Below, piece by piece: positions 1-9,857 of a stretch of 52,499 nucleotides of DNA. The position numbers and the translations under genes were made by a program. The stretch is taken from positions 1 through 52,499 of the forward strand of contig JAOKTA010000003.1 of assembly GCA_028335865.1 (NCBI GenBank). The letters run 5' to 3'. How positions within the stretch are numbered: position 1 is the first letter of the stretch; every line of letters starts with the position of its first letter. The stretch comes from Candidatus Nitrosopumilus sp. (GTDB lineage: Archaea > Thermoproteota > Nitrososphaeria > Nitrososphaerales > Nitrosopumilaceae). The notes under the pieces are model-generated. The model ran no database searches. It saw nothing but the letters and a program-made list of their open reading frames with translations, and was not told the DNA's origin.

Positions 1-105
1 GATATATTTTTCATCATCCATTCCCTTTCCTAGAGTCTCTGCAAGTGAATTTACTCCTTCAGTTTTGCCTAATGCGTAAATTGCAACTTCTCTAGCAGTT
101 AACAT
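1..105 (-). CDS. Partial hypothetical protein (N-terminus MLTAREVAIYALGKTEGVNSLAETLGKGMDDEKYI), runs off window
   Basis: Open minus frame from ATG at 105 to the window edge. Confidence 0.5.
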   Translation of the reverse strand, partial: MLTAREVAIYALGKTEGVNSLAETLGKGMDDEKYI

Positions 106-238
106 CTTCGTTAGAATTATTCTCGGTTATGTAATAATGTAATTCCGTATAGCATTCTACACAATAATCTTCAAATTTTGTATGATCACAATCATATACT
201 TTCTTCACATCGTTGCTGCATTTTGCACAAATTGCCAT
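92..238 (-). CDS. Small zinc-binding-like protein MAICAKCSNDVKKVYDCDHTKFEDYCVECYTELHYYITENNSNEDVNC
   Basis: 48-aa ORF with CxxC...CxxC; overlaps the next gene's start; below ORF-track cutoff. Confidence 0.6.
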   Translation of the reverse strand: MAICAKCSNDVKKVYDCDHTKFEDYCVECYTELHYYITENNSNEDVNC

Positions 239-251
239 CAGTATAATTCTC

Positions 252-635
252 TTAGGATTTTACTATTTTAATTGCACCCAGTGCAAGTTGAATTATTGCT
301 GGTGCAAATAACATTATAGGATTTCTTTCTACCCCTTCTGGAGCAGGTGTTCCAACCATTGCTAAACCACCAATTATAATTAAAATTCCTGAAACTATGA
401 TTAATCCTCCTAACCCTTTTGATTTTTCTTTAAGTGCAATGAAAAATGCTACAATCGGCAAAAGTATTGCTGGACCGCCAAGTCCCATACCTCGTTGCAT
501 ATCGTCTAATGGTAAGAATCCTTCATTGTCTGAATTACTCATTGAAACTGCAACATCTGCGCCATATAGCACCAATAAAACAATAGATATTCCTGCTAAT
601 ACCATTGCTGCTTTTAATGCCATACTAGAATTCAC
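252..635 (-). CDS. Hypothetical multi-spanning membrane protein
   Basis: 127-aa ORF with about four hydrophobic segments. Confidence 0.7.
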   Translation of the reverse strand: MNSSMALKAAMVLAGISIVLLVLYGADVAVSMSNSDNEGFLPLDDMQRGMGLGGPAILLPIVAFFIALKEKSKGLGGLIIVSGILIIIGGLAMVGTPAPEGVERNPIMLFAPAIIQLALGAIKIVKS

Positions 636-656
636 TACTCACAACATAAAAACCAA

Positions 657-1799
657 TCATATGGATTTGATTTCTACTTTATGTTTAATCTGAGATAACT
701 CATTTAGCAATTCATCAATTGTTTGATTATCTGTTCCAACTATGTTCAAATGGCCTAATTTTCTTAGTGGTTTTGAAATTTTCTTTTCATACATTTTTAA
801 AAATATATTTTTTTCTATAAAATCAATTTTTTTATACTCCCCTTCAAAATCTGGATTTCCTAAAATATTGTACATTATGGTGTTGTAGGTTAGTTCTGTA
901 TTTTCTAATTCTAATCCTAAAATTGCTCGTAAATGCTGCTCAAATTGAGACGTTTTTCCTGATTGCATGGTATGGTGGCCTGAATTATGTACTCTTGGAG
1001 CAATTTCATTAATTAGGATATGGCCTTCTTTTGTTACAAACATTTCAATTCCAAAAATCCCTGCACCTTTTAGAACAGACATTGTTTTTTCTGCAATTTG
1101 ATCTGCTTCAGATATAATTTGTTTTGAGACTCGTGCAGGAGCTATTGTTTGCCGCAAAATATTTTTTTCATGTATATTTTCAACAAGTGGATATGACTTA
1201 ATTTGTCCCTTTGTATTTCTTGCAGCTATTACTGATACCTCCATTTCAAATGGAATGAATTTTTCTAATAGTAATGGCTTTCCTTTAAAATACTCATATG
1301 CTTTTTGAACATCTTTTTCAGAATCAATTTTATAATTCCCTTTTCCGTCATATGCATCTCTTCGTGCTTTTAATAGTGCAGGAAAACCAAATTTTTCTAA
1401 TCCACTTTTTAACTCATTAAAATTATCAATTTTAATAAATTCTGGAACTGGAATGTTGTTCTCTGACAAGAATTGTTTTTGCAGTAATTTATCTTGAATT
1501 ATTTTTAATGTTTCGGGGGACGGGCTTATTTGTGAATTATTTTCAACTGATTTTAATACGTCGCTATCGCCTGATTCAATTTCATATGTGATTATGTCTG
1601 CTTTTTTTGATAATTCTATAATTGCGTCTCTGTCTTTAAAATCTGCAATTATTTGTTCTGCTCCAACTAAAGATGCTGAACAATTTTGATTTGGGTCTAA
1701 AACTATTACTTTAGAAATATGTTCGGGCATTGTTTTAGCTGCTTCTGTTAGCATCATGCCAAGTTGCCCTCCCCCTATAATTCCTAAAATTTTTACCAA
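657..1799 (-). CDS. purK: 5-(carboxyamino)imidazole ribonucleotide synthase (ATP-grasp)
   Basis: IGGGQLGMMLTEAAK N-terminus, ATP-grasp motifs, EIAPRVHNSGHHT; near purE. Confidence 0.95.
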   Translation of the reverse strand: MVKILGIIGGGQLGMMLTEAAKTMPEHISKVIVLDPNQNCSASLVGAEQIIADFKDRDAIIELSKKADIITYEIESGDSDVLKSVENNSQISPSPETLKIIQDKLLQKQFLSENNIPVPEFIKIDNFNELKSGLEKFGFPALLKARRDAYDGKGNYKIDSEKDVQKAYEYFKGKPLLLEKFIPFEMEVSVIAARNTKGQIKSYPLVENIHEKNILRQTIAPARVSKQIISEADQIAEKTMSVLKGAGIFGIEMFVTKEGHILINEIAPRVHNSGHHTMQSGKTSQFEQHLRAILGLELENTELTYNTIMYNILGNPDFEGEYKKIDFIEKNIFLKMYEKKISKPLRKLGHLNIVGTDNQTIDELLNELSQIKHKVEIKSI

Positions 1800-1841
1800 T
1801 AGATGAGTTCATTAAAAAGCACTAAAAATATCTAATGTAAA

Positions 1842-1937
1842 ATGTCTAAAATTCTTAAAATTCTTTTAGGATCTGTAGTGTTGGGCGTTGTATTCCTTGT
1901 TCAATTACTCGTTTTAGGAATTGATTTTAATTTTTAG
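1842..1937 (+). CDS. Small single-TM protein [31 protein letters not shown]
   Basis: 31-aa ORF with hydrophobic core in the purK/purE spacer. Confidence 0.4.
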   Translation: MSKILKILLGSVVLGVVFLVQLLVLGIDFNF

Positions 1938-1943
1938 TTTCTT

Positions 1944-2171
1944 TTAGTATCGAAATGAATCTTTAGTACCTTCTGTAGGTGGAATTGATTTAACCCATTT
2001 TTTATAATCTTCCTGCGATGAATTGTATTCGTCCTCTTTTGCTTCTCGTACTATGAAATCCTCTAAATCTACAAAATTTTTACAATTCTCACATAACCAT
2101 AGAGTTCTATTCTCTGGCATCGCCGTCTTAGGCAATCTCCTACCTGCACATTGCTTACAAAAAAGTGGCAT
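1944..2171 (-). CDS. Zinc-ribbon hypothetical protein
   Basis: CKQC...CENC motifs, 75 aa. Confidence 0.7.
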   Translation of the reverse strand: MPLFCKQCAGRRLPKTAMPENRTLWLCENCKNFVDLEDFIVREAKEDEYNSSQEDYKKWVKSIPPTEGTKDSFRY

Positions 2172-2242
2172 TACTTAGCATACTTTTCGTATTATTTAGT
2201 TAAATCGAAATTGTTAATTATTCTTAATCTTTTTCTATTGTA

Positions 2243-2818
2243 TTGGTATATTCAAAAAAACCTCTAGTTGGTATTATTATGGGATCTAGTTCTGACAGCA
2301 GAATTATGCAGGGTGCATCAGAAATTTTAGATCAATTTAACATCAAACATGAGGATCAAATCGTTTCTGCACATCGAACCCCTGCTAGGTTATCTGAATA
2401 TGCAAAACATGCTGAAAACATGGGATTTAAAGTAATTATTGCTGGTGCCGGTGGCGCTGCACATTTACCTGGCATGATAGCTTCACACACAATTATTCCT
2501 GTTATCGGTGTACCAATTTTAGTATACAACGATAAGAATGCAAAAAAATCGGACACCTCAAAATTTTCTGCATTTGGCGGATTAGATTCATTGTTATCAA
2601 TAACTGAAATGCCTTCTGGTTCTCCTGTTGTTTCAGTTGGAGTTAACAAATCTGCAAATGCTGCAATATACACAATGAAAATACTTGCAAACGAATTTCC
2701 AGATTTACAAAAAAAATTAAAAATACATAAATCTGATCAACATGACTCAGTCATAAAAGAATCTGATCAATTAAAAAAACAAGGCCTTTCAAAATTTGCC
2801 CAAAATAAATTCAAATGA
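2243..2818 (+). CDS. purE: N5-carboxyaminoimidazole ribonucleotide mutase (TTG start)
   Basis: VGIIMGSSSD, VSAHRTP, AGAGGAAHLPGM motifs. Confidence 0.95.
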   Translation: MVYSKKPLVGIIMGSSSDSRIMQGASEILDQFNIKHEDQIVSAHRTPARLSEYAKHAENMGFKVIIAGAGGAAHLPGMIASHTIIPVIGVPILVYNDKNAKKSDTSKFSAFGGLDSLLSITEMPSGSPVVSVGVNKSANAAIYTMKILANEFPDLQKKLKIHKSDQHDSVIKESDQLKKQGLSKFAQNKFK

Positions 2819-2857
2819 CCTATTAGTTTAGTAAATATTCCAGTTTACAAAGTCTAG

Positions 2858-3275
2858 ATGGTATTATCCAAAAGACCGATAGTTAAGAACGCTAAATCTG
2901 CTAAAAATTCTGTGCAACAACGTTCACTCATCTTATTTCATTCTGCTATCCAGTCTCCAAAAACTAGACCGTTATGCATTTAGAAAATGATTTGATACCT
3001 TTCTCAAATCAAATCCTAATGTTAACATCAACATAGCTGAAAAACTCATGGGATATTCAACAACAATTCCACTAGATAAGGTATACTTCAAACCTACAAT
3101 AGAACAAATGTTTGATGAATGTCAAAAGGCAATCCATGAATTATTGATTGATGACAAGTATAGATTTCAATTACAACTAAAAGAAAAAGATGAGAAGATC
3201 GATGAATTAAGTCAAAAGGATAATGAGATTGATGTGCTAAAAAATTCATACTTGAGATCAAAAATAATATGCTAG
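2858..3275 (+). pseudogene. Tyrosine recombinase/integrase remnant: N-terminal and C-terminal fragments joined, catalytic core missing
   Basis: 2858-2983 encodes MVLSKRPIVKNAKSAKNSVQQRSLILFHSAIQSPKTRPLCI*; about 3009-3275 encodes NPNVNINIAEKLMGYSTTIPLDKVYFKPTIEQMFDECQKAIHELLIDDKYR..., resembling the C-terminus of archaeal integrases. Confidence 0.55.
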
Positions 3276-3385
3276 AATTACAAAATAAGTTTAAAATATA
3301 ATTTTATATATTGCAAAATTATCGATACAACGTCTATTATACCAAAGTCAAAAACTAGGTACAATGAAATATTGTGTATCTAGAA

Positions 3386-3430
3386 ATGATGAGAAGATAC
3401 GGGTGAAATAAATCCCGTTCTTCTCATCAT
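3386..3430. repeat. Intergenic stem-loop ATGATGAGAAG..ACGGG-TGAAATAAAT-CCCGT..CTTCTCATCAT
   Basis: Long inverted repeat; related copy at 16294-16342. Confidence 0.6.
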
Positions 3431-3559
3431 AACTAATTGACAATTATCAATTAAATCTTAAACTAGAATTTCTTAACATGATTTTGAAAGTATTCTTTAA
3501 TCTTGTTTTATTTAATTTTAGTCAACTAATCCGTTGTATCGAAATAAATTCAAATAATT

Positions 3560-4768
3560 CTATGTTAATAATTTGAATTGAACATTTTTCTCCTGTAGGG
3601 ATTTTATCAAAGATTCTGCCTGTTCTTTTCCTTGCGTTTCTAGATTTAGTGTAACTGATGCTGAACCTGCATTTACATCCGAACTTAATCTATCGTGTAC
3701 AACTTCTACAATATTTGCATTAGCTAAAGTGATTATATCTACAATTTCTTTAAATGCTCCTGGTCTATCTGGCAGTAAAACTGATAATTTTAGTAACCTG
3801 CTCATTGCAGCCAGTCCTTTATCTACAATTTGACCTAAAAGATACATGTCGACATTACCTCCTGCTAAAACTGCTACCACTTTTTTTCCAGGTGATGGTT
3901 TTTTTGAAATTAAGTATGCTAACCCTACTGCACCTGCAGGCTCAACCACAAATTTCATTCTTTCCATTAATAGAAACATTGCTTTAGTAATTTCATCATC
4001 GTCAACTAATACAATTTCATCTATTAGATTTTTAATTATTTTAAAAGTAATTTCTCCTGGCATTTTTACTGAAATACCATCTGCTATTGTTCTATCCCCT
4101 CCTGTTGATCTCCTTTCGTTTTGTTTAACTGATTCATACATTGAAGGAAATGACTTTGATTGAACGCCTATCACTTTGACATTTGGATTTTTTTCTTTTA
4201 TGGCTATTACAGTTCCTGCAGCTAAACCGCCACCACCTATTGGTAGATAAATTTCTTCAACATCTGGAAGGTCTTCCAATATTTCTAATCCTATTACTCC
4301 TTGCGCTGCTATGATTTGAGGGTCATCAAAAGCTTGTACTATTGTAGCGCCTGTCTCTTTTGCAATTTCTTTTGCTTTAAAATATGATTCATCATAATTC
4401 ATTCCTTCTAGTATAACATTGGCACCATATCCTCTTGTTGCTGCTACCTTTGCAGGCGATGCATTTTTTGGCATTACAATTGTGCATGAAATATTTTCTA
4501 ATGACGATGCTAACGCTACCCCTTGTGCATGATTTCCTGCAGATGCAGCTACCACTCCGTGTTTTTTTTCTTCTTCAGATAATGATTTTATTTTATAATA
4601 TGCTCCTCGAATTTTGAATGATCCTGTTTTTTGTCTAAATTCTTCTTTTAGGTAAATTTCTGAATTTGTTAAATCACTAAATGTAGGTGAATGAATTAAA
4701 GGGGTTTTTCTAATTACATTGCCTCGTAATGCATTTGCTTTCAGTATTTCATCATATGTTGGATTCAT
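3560..4768 (-). CDS. ilvA: Threonine ammonia-lyase with C-terminal ACT domain
   Basis: TGSFKIRGAY PLP-lysine motif, SAGNHAQGVA, GGGGLAAG. Confidence 0.93.
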   Translation of the reverse strand: MNPTYDEILKANALRGNVIRKTPLIHSPTFSDLTNSEIYLKEEFRQKTGSFKIRGAYYKIKSLSEEEKKHGVVAASAGNHAQGVALASSLENISCTIVMPKNASPAKVAATRGYGANVILEGMNYDESYFKAKEIAKETGATIVQAFDDPQIIAAQGVIGLEILEDLPDVEEIYLPIGGGGLAAGTVIAIKEKNPNVKVIGVQSKSFPSMYESVKQNERRSTGGDRTIADGISVKMPGEITFKIIKNLIDEIVLVDDDEITKAMFLLMERMKFVVEPAGAVGLAYLISKKPSPGKKVVAVLAGGNVDMYLLGQIVDKGLAAMSRLLKLSVLLPDRPGAFKEIVDIITLANANIVEVVHDRLSSDVNAGSASVTLNLETQGKEQAESLIKSLQEKNVQFKLLT

Positions 4769-4865
4769 TGGAGATGTTGCTACTTATTTGGTGTATTTGA
4801 GTTCATCGATGGATTATCCTTATTAATTTAATTTTTATGCGTAATTTTAAAATTAAAATGACGTT

Positions 4866-5705
4866 CTATTCTTTAATTGCCATTTCTAATTCTTCTAATT
4901 TTTTTACAATGTTATCTTTTGCTACACTTGACATTTTTCTTGGATCAAATAGCCCTTCGCGATTATTATTTTTAATAAATTCAATATCTAGTGTAAATAG
5001 AGCGCCCTCTTCGCCACCAACTAATCTTGTATCATCAATAAGTACAGAACTTGTTTGATACGTTTCAATTAACAATGAATCTAATTCCTTAAACAGTTCA
5101 TTCTTTTTTTCTGATAATCTTTTAAATTCTTCTCCAGAATCTTTCTCAATTTCTTCATATACTTTTTTACTAAACTCTTCGTCTTCATAAAATACTTCAA
5201 ATAGTTTTTGATGATCAAAATCTTTGTATCCCATTTCTTTTAATTTATTCAATACAAATTGATCACTGTTATCGGATAGCTCTGTTTCTTTGTTTTTTGT
5301 TTTATCTACAATCTCTGCTAATTCTTTTTGACAATCAATCACTCTTTGAAGTGGTTTGTAGAATAGCAATACGTGAAATTGTAATGATATGTGTCCTGAT
5401 ATTAAATAATTTCCTTCATTGACTTCAAATTTTGTAAATATTCTTCTAAGATCTTCATTGTTGGTAACTGATACATCTTGAAGTGACCAATTCGTTAATT
5501 TTTGGATTAGTTTTTCAAGATAATTTGTAATCTGTTTTGGATCAAACGTTTTTTGTTCTGTAATTGTTGAGTCTCCCATCATAACTTTCACATCTACCAT
5601 TTCTGTTAATTCTAGAATTTTTTTTAAAAATTCATTTTGTATCAATTCATTTTTTTTATTTAGTATCTGGATGAATTCATCTGGTGATCTTGAACCTAGT
5701 CGCAC
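4866..5705 (-). CDS. Hypothetical protein
   Basis: 279-aa ORF, no recognised domain. Confidence 0.7.
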   Translation of the reverse strand: MRLGSRSPDEFIQILNKKNELIQNEFLKKILELTEMVDVKVMMGDSTITEQKTFDPKQITNYLEKLIQKLTNWSLQDVSVTNNEDLRRIFTKFEVNEGNYLISGHISLQFHVLLFYKPLQRVIDCQKELAEIVDKTKNKETELSDNSDQFVLNKLKEMGYKDFDHQKLFEVFYEDEEFSKKVYEEIEKDSGEEFKRLSEKKNELFKELDSLLIETYQTSSVLIDDTRLVGGEEGALFTLDIEFIKNNNREGLFDPRKMSSVAKDNIVKKLEELEMAIKE

Positions 5706-5829
5706 AAAAATTTTCCTAATTTTACTCTCCTTAAACCTTCATTATCATTATTTGTATGAATTTCTAGTATGGTGGTATATTTTTCCAATACTCGACAATA
5801 TCTAAATAGATTAATTCCTATTTCTAGGC

Positions 5830-5952
5830 ATGGATGAATCAACATTACTGTGTGATAATTGTAACAATGCGATTGTTGAATACTATGACCCCAGTTATAG
5901 GGGCAATAGAGGTAAATGTACCCTATGCAAAATTGATTTTCCCTTGGAATAA
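5830..5952 (+). CDS. Small zinc-ribbon protein MDESTLLCDNCNNAIVEYYDPSYRGNRGKCTLCKIDFPLE
   Basis: 40-aa ORF with two CxxC pairs. Confidence 0.6.
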   Translation: MDESTLLCDNCNNAIVEYYDPSYRGNRGKCTLCKIDFPLE

Positions 5953-5962
5953 ATGACTAAAA

Positions 5963-6742
5963 ATGATTGAAAAAGAAAATACTAAAAAAAGCAACCCTGT
6001 AGTTGATATGTTACTTAGTAGACATACTGAAAAAACATTAGATTCTGAAACTATGATTGTAGAAACTCAAAAACGAGTTTGGGGTGCTTTGAAAAAAGGA
6101 TATGAGTACAGTGGAGTGGTAGATGAATCTGAGGAATTCCTTCGAAAACATGTGTTTTCTAAATTAGATATGGTTGTTTTGTATGTGGATTTAGTTGGTT
6201 CAACTACTATGGCTTTAGAAATGCCTGCAGAAAAAATTGCAATTATTATTAGTTCTTTTGCACAAGAAATGGCTGCGGTAATTAGAAATCATAATGGGTA
6301 TGTTTTAAAATTTGTTGGAGATGCAGTTATTGGTTATTTTGTTGCAGATAATAATTCGTTACTTATAGCTGATAATGCAGTTAACTGTGCAAAATCTATG
6401 AATACAGTTATTCAAAAAGGAATTAATCCCATACTGAATCAATATGACTATCCTGATTTGATGGTAAAAATAGGAGTTGATTTTGGCCAAAATATTGTTG
6501 TTAGATACGGTGCAGATGAAATTAATTCTCATGTGGATTTAATGGGACCTGCAATGAATATTGCCGCAAAAATTCAAAATATGGCAAAAGCAAATCAGAT
6601 TTTAATTGGTAGTGATGTATGTGAGCGTCTACATCCAACACTACAAGATGATTTTGAAAAAATAATTTGGAAAAATGATGAATGGAATTATCGTTCTAGA
6701 TCAACTGGTGAGATTTATGAAGTATTGGGATTTAAAGGATAA
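5963..6742 (+). CDS. Class III adenylate/guanylate cyclase domain protein
   Basis: MVVLYVDLVGSTTMALEMPAEKIA, KFVGDAVIGYF, VGVDFGQ-like cyclase motifs. Confidence 0.85.
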   Translation: MIEKENTKKSNPVVDMLLSRHTEKTLDSETMIVETQKRVWGALKKGYEYSGVVDESEEFLRKHVFSKLDMVVLYVDLVGSTTMALEMPAEKIAIIISSFAQEMAAVIRNHNGYVLKFVGDAVIGYFVADNNSLLIADNAVNCAKSMNTVIQKGINPILNQYDYPDLMVKIGVDFGQNIVVRYGADEINSHVDLMGPAMNIAAKIQNMAKANQILIGSDVCERLHPTLQDDFEKIIWKNDEWNYRSRSTGEIYEVLGFKG

Positions 6743-6764
6743 TATTTTATTTTTATAAATTCAA

Positions 6765-6911
6765 TTAAATTGTAAATTTTTCTGGACATTCAATATGTTC
6801 ATAATGATGCTCTGTAAATTTTTCTTGAACTACATACATTACAATTTTGTGTAACTCCTCGTCTTTGATATTTTTTTTACATCGCAAACACGATCTTTTT
6901 AACTCCATCAT
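6765..6911 (-). CDS. Small CxxC protein MMELKRSCLRCKKNIKDEELHKIVMYVVQEKFTEHHYEHIECPEKFTI
   Basis: 48-aa minus ORF, CLRC...HxxHIEC. Confidence 0.5.
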   Translation of the reverse strand: MMELKRSCLRCKKNIKDEELHKIVMYVVQEKFTEHHYEHIECPEKFTI

Positions 6912-7048
6912 GACTAATATTGATCAAAATTAGTAATCTATAACGATCTACGATCAACTGAAATTGAGCAAAAATTACTATTATTAGACTAAAGAGTATA
7001 TCAAATGACTAAAGTAAGCCACAAATATGCCAAATTTAGACAGATTAT

Positions 7049-7429
7049 ATGGATAATATGGTAATGAGACACTTGCAAGACCTTTATGGATTAAATCCAA
7101 ATATTCCTCATATGGCATTTCAATTTCCAAGACTGCCTCCTGGATTAACTCATCCGCTATCACCTGTAAATCACAATCAGATGAAGCCACAATTAGCACA
7201 ACATAATGAAACAATGAATCAAAAACTTCAAGGATTCCAAAGAATGTACCAAGATTATGCTTCAGGATTACTATCTAAAGATTCTCCAGTAGTTCCACCA
7301 GGACATCCGCTATTTACTAGTAGAAATTCTGTTCAGATATTGAAAACTCAAAATGATAAATTAGTTAAAGAGAATTTAGAATTGAGAAAAAAATTACAAA
7401 GTAGACCTTCTGATAGACATAATCCATAG
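7049..7429 (+). CDS. Hypothetical protein
   Basis: 126-aa ORF with C-terminal coiled-coil-like segment. Confidence 0.6.
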   Translation: MDNMVMRHLQDLYGLNPNIPHMAFQFPRLPPGLTHPLSPVNHNQMKPQLAQHNETMNQKLQGFQRMYQDYASGLLSKDSPVVPPGHPLFTSRNSVQILKTQNDKLVKENLELRKKLQSRPSDRHNP

Positions 7430-7479
7430 AAATTTAATTTTAAATTATTGATAATCCTTATTAGATTCCTAGATTAATT

Positions 7480-7872
7480 TTGGATATGAAAAAAACTCCT
7501 GCAGATAAATTGCGAGATGCAGTGATATCTTACAAGAAACAATGCCAAAGTATTCTAAAATTATCTGACCATATTCGATATGCTGGTGTAATCAATGCAT
7601 ATGGCAGGACTTTAACTGGCATAATCAAACCTAATGTTAAACCTTTCTTAAAATCTGAAGAAATCAAAAATGAATTTTTCATAGTTTCCACATTAATCTC
7701 ATTAAGACAATCCAGCGAGAACGAACTTGGAAAATTAGATCATGTGATTTTAAAACATGCAAAAACCCATATTGTTATTTTGCATAAAAATAATGTCACT
7801 TTTTATGTATCAATTAATCCAAAAGAGAAAAATTCTGAGCAACTTGTTTCAAAAATAAAAAAAATCGTCTAG
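7480..7872 (+). CDS. Conserved-type thaumarchaeal hypothetical protein (roadblock-like fold possible)
   Basis: 130-aa ORF; family not certain. Confidence 0.6.
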   Translation: MDMKKTPADKLRDAVISYKKQCQSILKLSDHIRYAGVINAYGRTLTGIIKPNVKPFLKSEEIKNEFFIVSTLISLRQSSENELGKLDHVILKHAKTHIVILHKNNVTFYVSINPKEKNSEQLVSKIKKIV

Positions 7873-7937
7873 TATTTTTTTATTTCAAAATACATGCTGC
7901 TTAAACTTCAAATATTGTTTTTTAAAAATACTCTATA

Positions 7938-8534
7938 TTGAATAATGCTCTAAAATTTTGGTTTAAGACATTTTTAACATATGGATTATTATCTTTATCA
8001 TTTTCTTTGATTGGTATTTCACTGGATTATTTTTCAGATAATGTTGAAAAAGATGACAAAATTGGAATTGAAATTCTAAAAAGTGCCTCACTAGAACATG
8101 TGCTGGGACATATTGGTTTTGGTATGATTGTTGCCCTCCCAACTCTTGCATATCGATATATTATAGCGTCTGGTGGATTTGCGATACTATTGGATGCTGA
8201 TCATTTGATACAATTTTTTGGAATTGAAAATATTGCTAGACTGGGACATGGTTTCATTTTTGCTATTTTGGTTACCATTGTTATGATGTTTTTGTTTGGA
8301 AAAAAAGATTATTTTTTAGGTGTGATTTCATTTGCTGCAATTTTATCTCATATTTCATTTGATATATTGATTGGAGGTGGTTCTGCATTTCCATTATTTG
8401 CTCCAATTAGTACCCGTTTCTTTACTTTTCAAGCAAATGATTGGTTATTGGTATTAACTTCAGGTGTTCTCATAGTTTTATCAATTAAGATTATTATTTC
8501 TAGAAAAATCTATTTTGAAAAATTAAATAAATAA
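7938..8534 (+). CDS. Hypothetical integral membrane protein (metal-dependent hydrolase-like, YdjM-type)
   Basis: Hydrophobic ORF with conserved His/Asp (DADHLIQFFG, GHGFIFA, SHISFDILIGGG). Confidence 0.6.
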   Translation: MNNALKFWFKTFLTYGLLSLSFSLIGISLDYFSDNVEKDDKIGIEILKSASLEHVLGHIGFGMIVALPTLAYRYIIASGGFAILLDADHLIQFFGIENIARLGHGFIFAILVTIVMMFLFGKKDYFLGVISFAAILSHISFDILIGGGSAFPLFAPISTRFFTFQANDWLLVLTSGVLIVLSIKIIISRKIYFEKLNK

Positions 8535-8602
8535 TTTTGATAACTATCAGATACTAGATAATTTAAAAAGAAAATTTTAGGATTGTTTTTTATAAAAACA
8601 AT

Positions 8603-9022
8603 CTATGTTGGTGTAAATCCATGATATCCGCTAGTTTGTTGATCCTGGTCTTTGTATGTTGGCTCAAACAATGAAATTAGATATTCATCTGGATCTAAAA
8701 TCACTGCGTTTTTGCCTGCATCTTTTTCAATGGTGTCTCGATAAACCTTAACACCTTTTGTTTTTACTTCTTCAAGTGCAGATTTTAAATCACCTACTAT
8801 GAATCCTAGACTTATTCCATTCTCTATTGAACTGCCTACGTGTTGAGCCGTTAGAGATGCAGGATGTAAACTCAACAAAGCTCCGGATGTACCTAAATCT
8901 ACCCATGTTTCTCTTTGGTCTTTGATTGGCAATCCAATTATTTCATGGTAGAATTTTATGGATTTGTCTAAATCTTTGACAGCTAAGATTACGTTACCGA
9001 CTTTCTTGATATTCACATACAA
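8603..9022 (-). CDS. VOC/glyoxalase superfamily protein
   Basis: GNVILAVKDLDKSIKFYHEIIGLPI, DPDEYLISLFEP. Confidence 0.85.
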   Translation of the reverse strand: MYVNIKKVGNVILAVKDLDKSIKFYHEIIGLPIKDQRETWVDLGTSGALLSLHPASLTAQHVGSSIENGISLGFIVGDLKSALEEVKTKGVKVYRDTIEKDAGKNAVILDPDEYLISLFEPTYKDQDQQTSGYHGFTPT

Positions 9023-9080
9023 TATAGCTTAAAGTTGCTTAAATCAATTACTCTAATTTAAAAATAATTTTAAATTATGC

Positions 9081-9299
9081 CTATTGAACTTCTACCATTG
9101 TTTCAGTCCGTTCAACACCGCTAATTTTTTGAATTTCATTTGTTACTTCTTTTATCTGTACTAACTGTTCTACATCAATAATTGCAACTGCATCAAATTG
9201 ACCGCTTGTTGGAAATGAGTCAACTATGGATGTTAATTTTTTTAATTTAACCGATATGAGTTTTTTTGGAGATTTTACTAAAATTATTGCCCTTACCAT
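9081..9299 (-). CDS. Stand-alone Lrp/AsnC ligand-binding (RAM) domain protein
   Basis: 72-aa RAM-like ORF; no HTH. Confidence 0.75.
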   Translation of the reverse strand: MVRAIILVKSPKKLISVKLKKLTSIVDSFPTSGQFDAVAIIDVEQLVQIKEVTNEIQKISGVERTETMVEVQ

Positions 9300-9532
9300 C
9301 CTAAATCCACCTCCACTTCAATTAGAGTTTCCGTAGTTACAATATCTTTAATTTTTTTAAAACCAATTACCATTTGATTAATTTCATCCATACTGCCTTT
9401 TAAAATCACACTGACATCTGCTCTACCTGTAACTATCATTGTTTGTTTGACGACTTTTCTTTTCTTCTTTAATATTTCAACTACCGAATCTACTTTTCCA
9501 GGTTTAACTGTGATCAAACATAATGCTTGCAT
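9293..9532 (-). CDS. Stand-alone Lrp/AsnC ligand-binding (RAM) domain protein
   Basis: MQALCLITVKPGKVDSVVE..VTGRADVSVILKG. Confidence 0.8.
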   Translation of the reverse strand: MQALCLITVKPGKVDSVVEILKKKRKVVKQTMIVTGRADVSVILKGSMDEINQMVIGFKKIKDIVTTETLIEVEVDLGW

Positions 9533-9796
9533 AGATCCTTTAGATTGTTAAACCTGATAAAGATTTCTAGGGCGTATCTAAACAAAATTGATAGACTGGC
9601 ACAAGTTAGGATCTAATTACGATAATTCATAGTAATGTATCCAAAATAATTTTGATTTTAAAACAGCCTTTTTGATTTACATAACGAAAGATTACTGCGG
9701 GGTGAGTTTTTTATATCAATCTTGATCCTACCACTAGTATACAGCGAATTTAACACCCGTACACTACTGTTGTTAGACTTGGGAGGAATGAGGATT

Positions 9797-9828
9797 CTTC
9801 TCATTTTATTTTTACAATAACAAAAAGG
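9797..9828 (+). terminator. Terminator-like hairpin GAGGAATGAGGATTCTTCTC + ATTTTATTTTT (start approximate)
   Basis: Hairpin followed by T-rich tail; same tail at 10472 and 10787. Confidence 0.35.
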
Positions 9829-9857
9829 TAAATTTAGACATATTTTCTTTGTAAATC

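Noticed and set aside
2356-2673. Minus ORF antisense to purE
   Set aside because: purE is unambiguous on the plus strand
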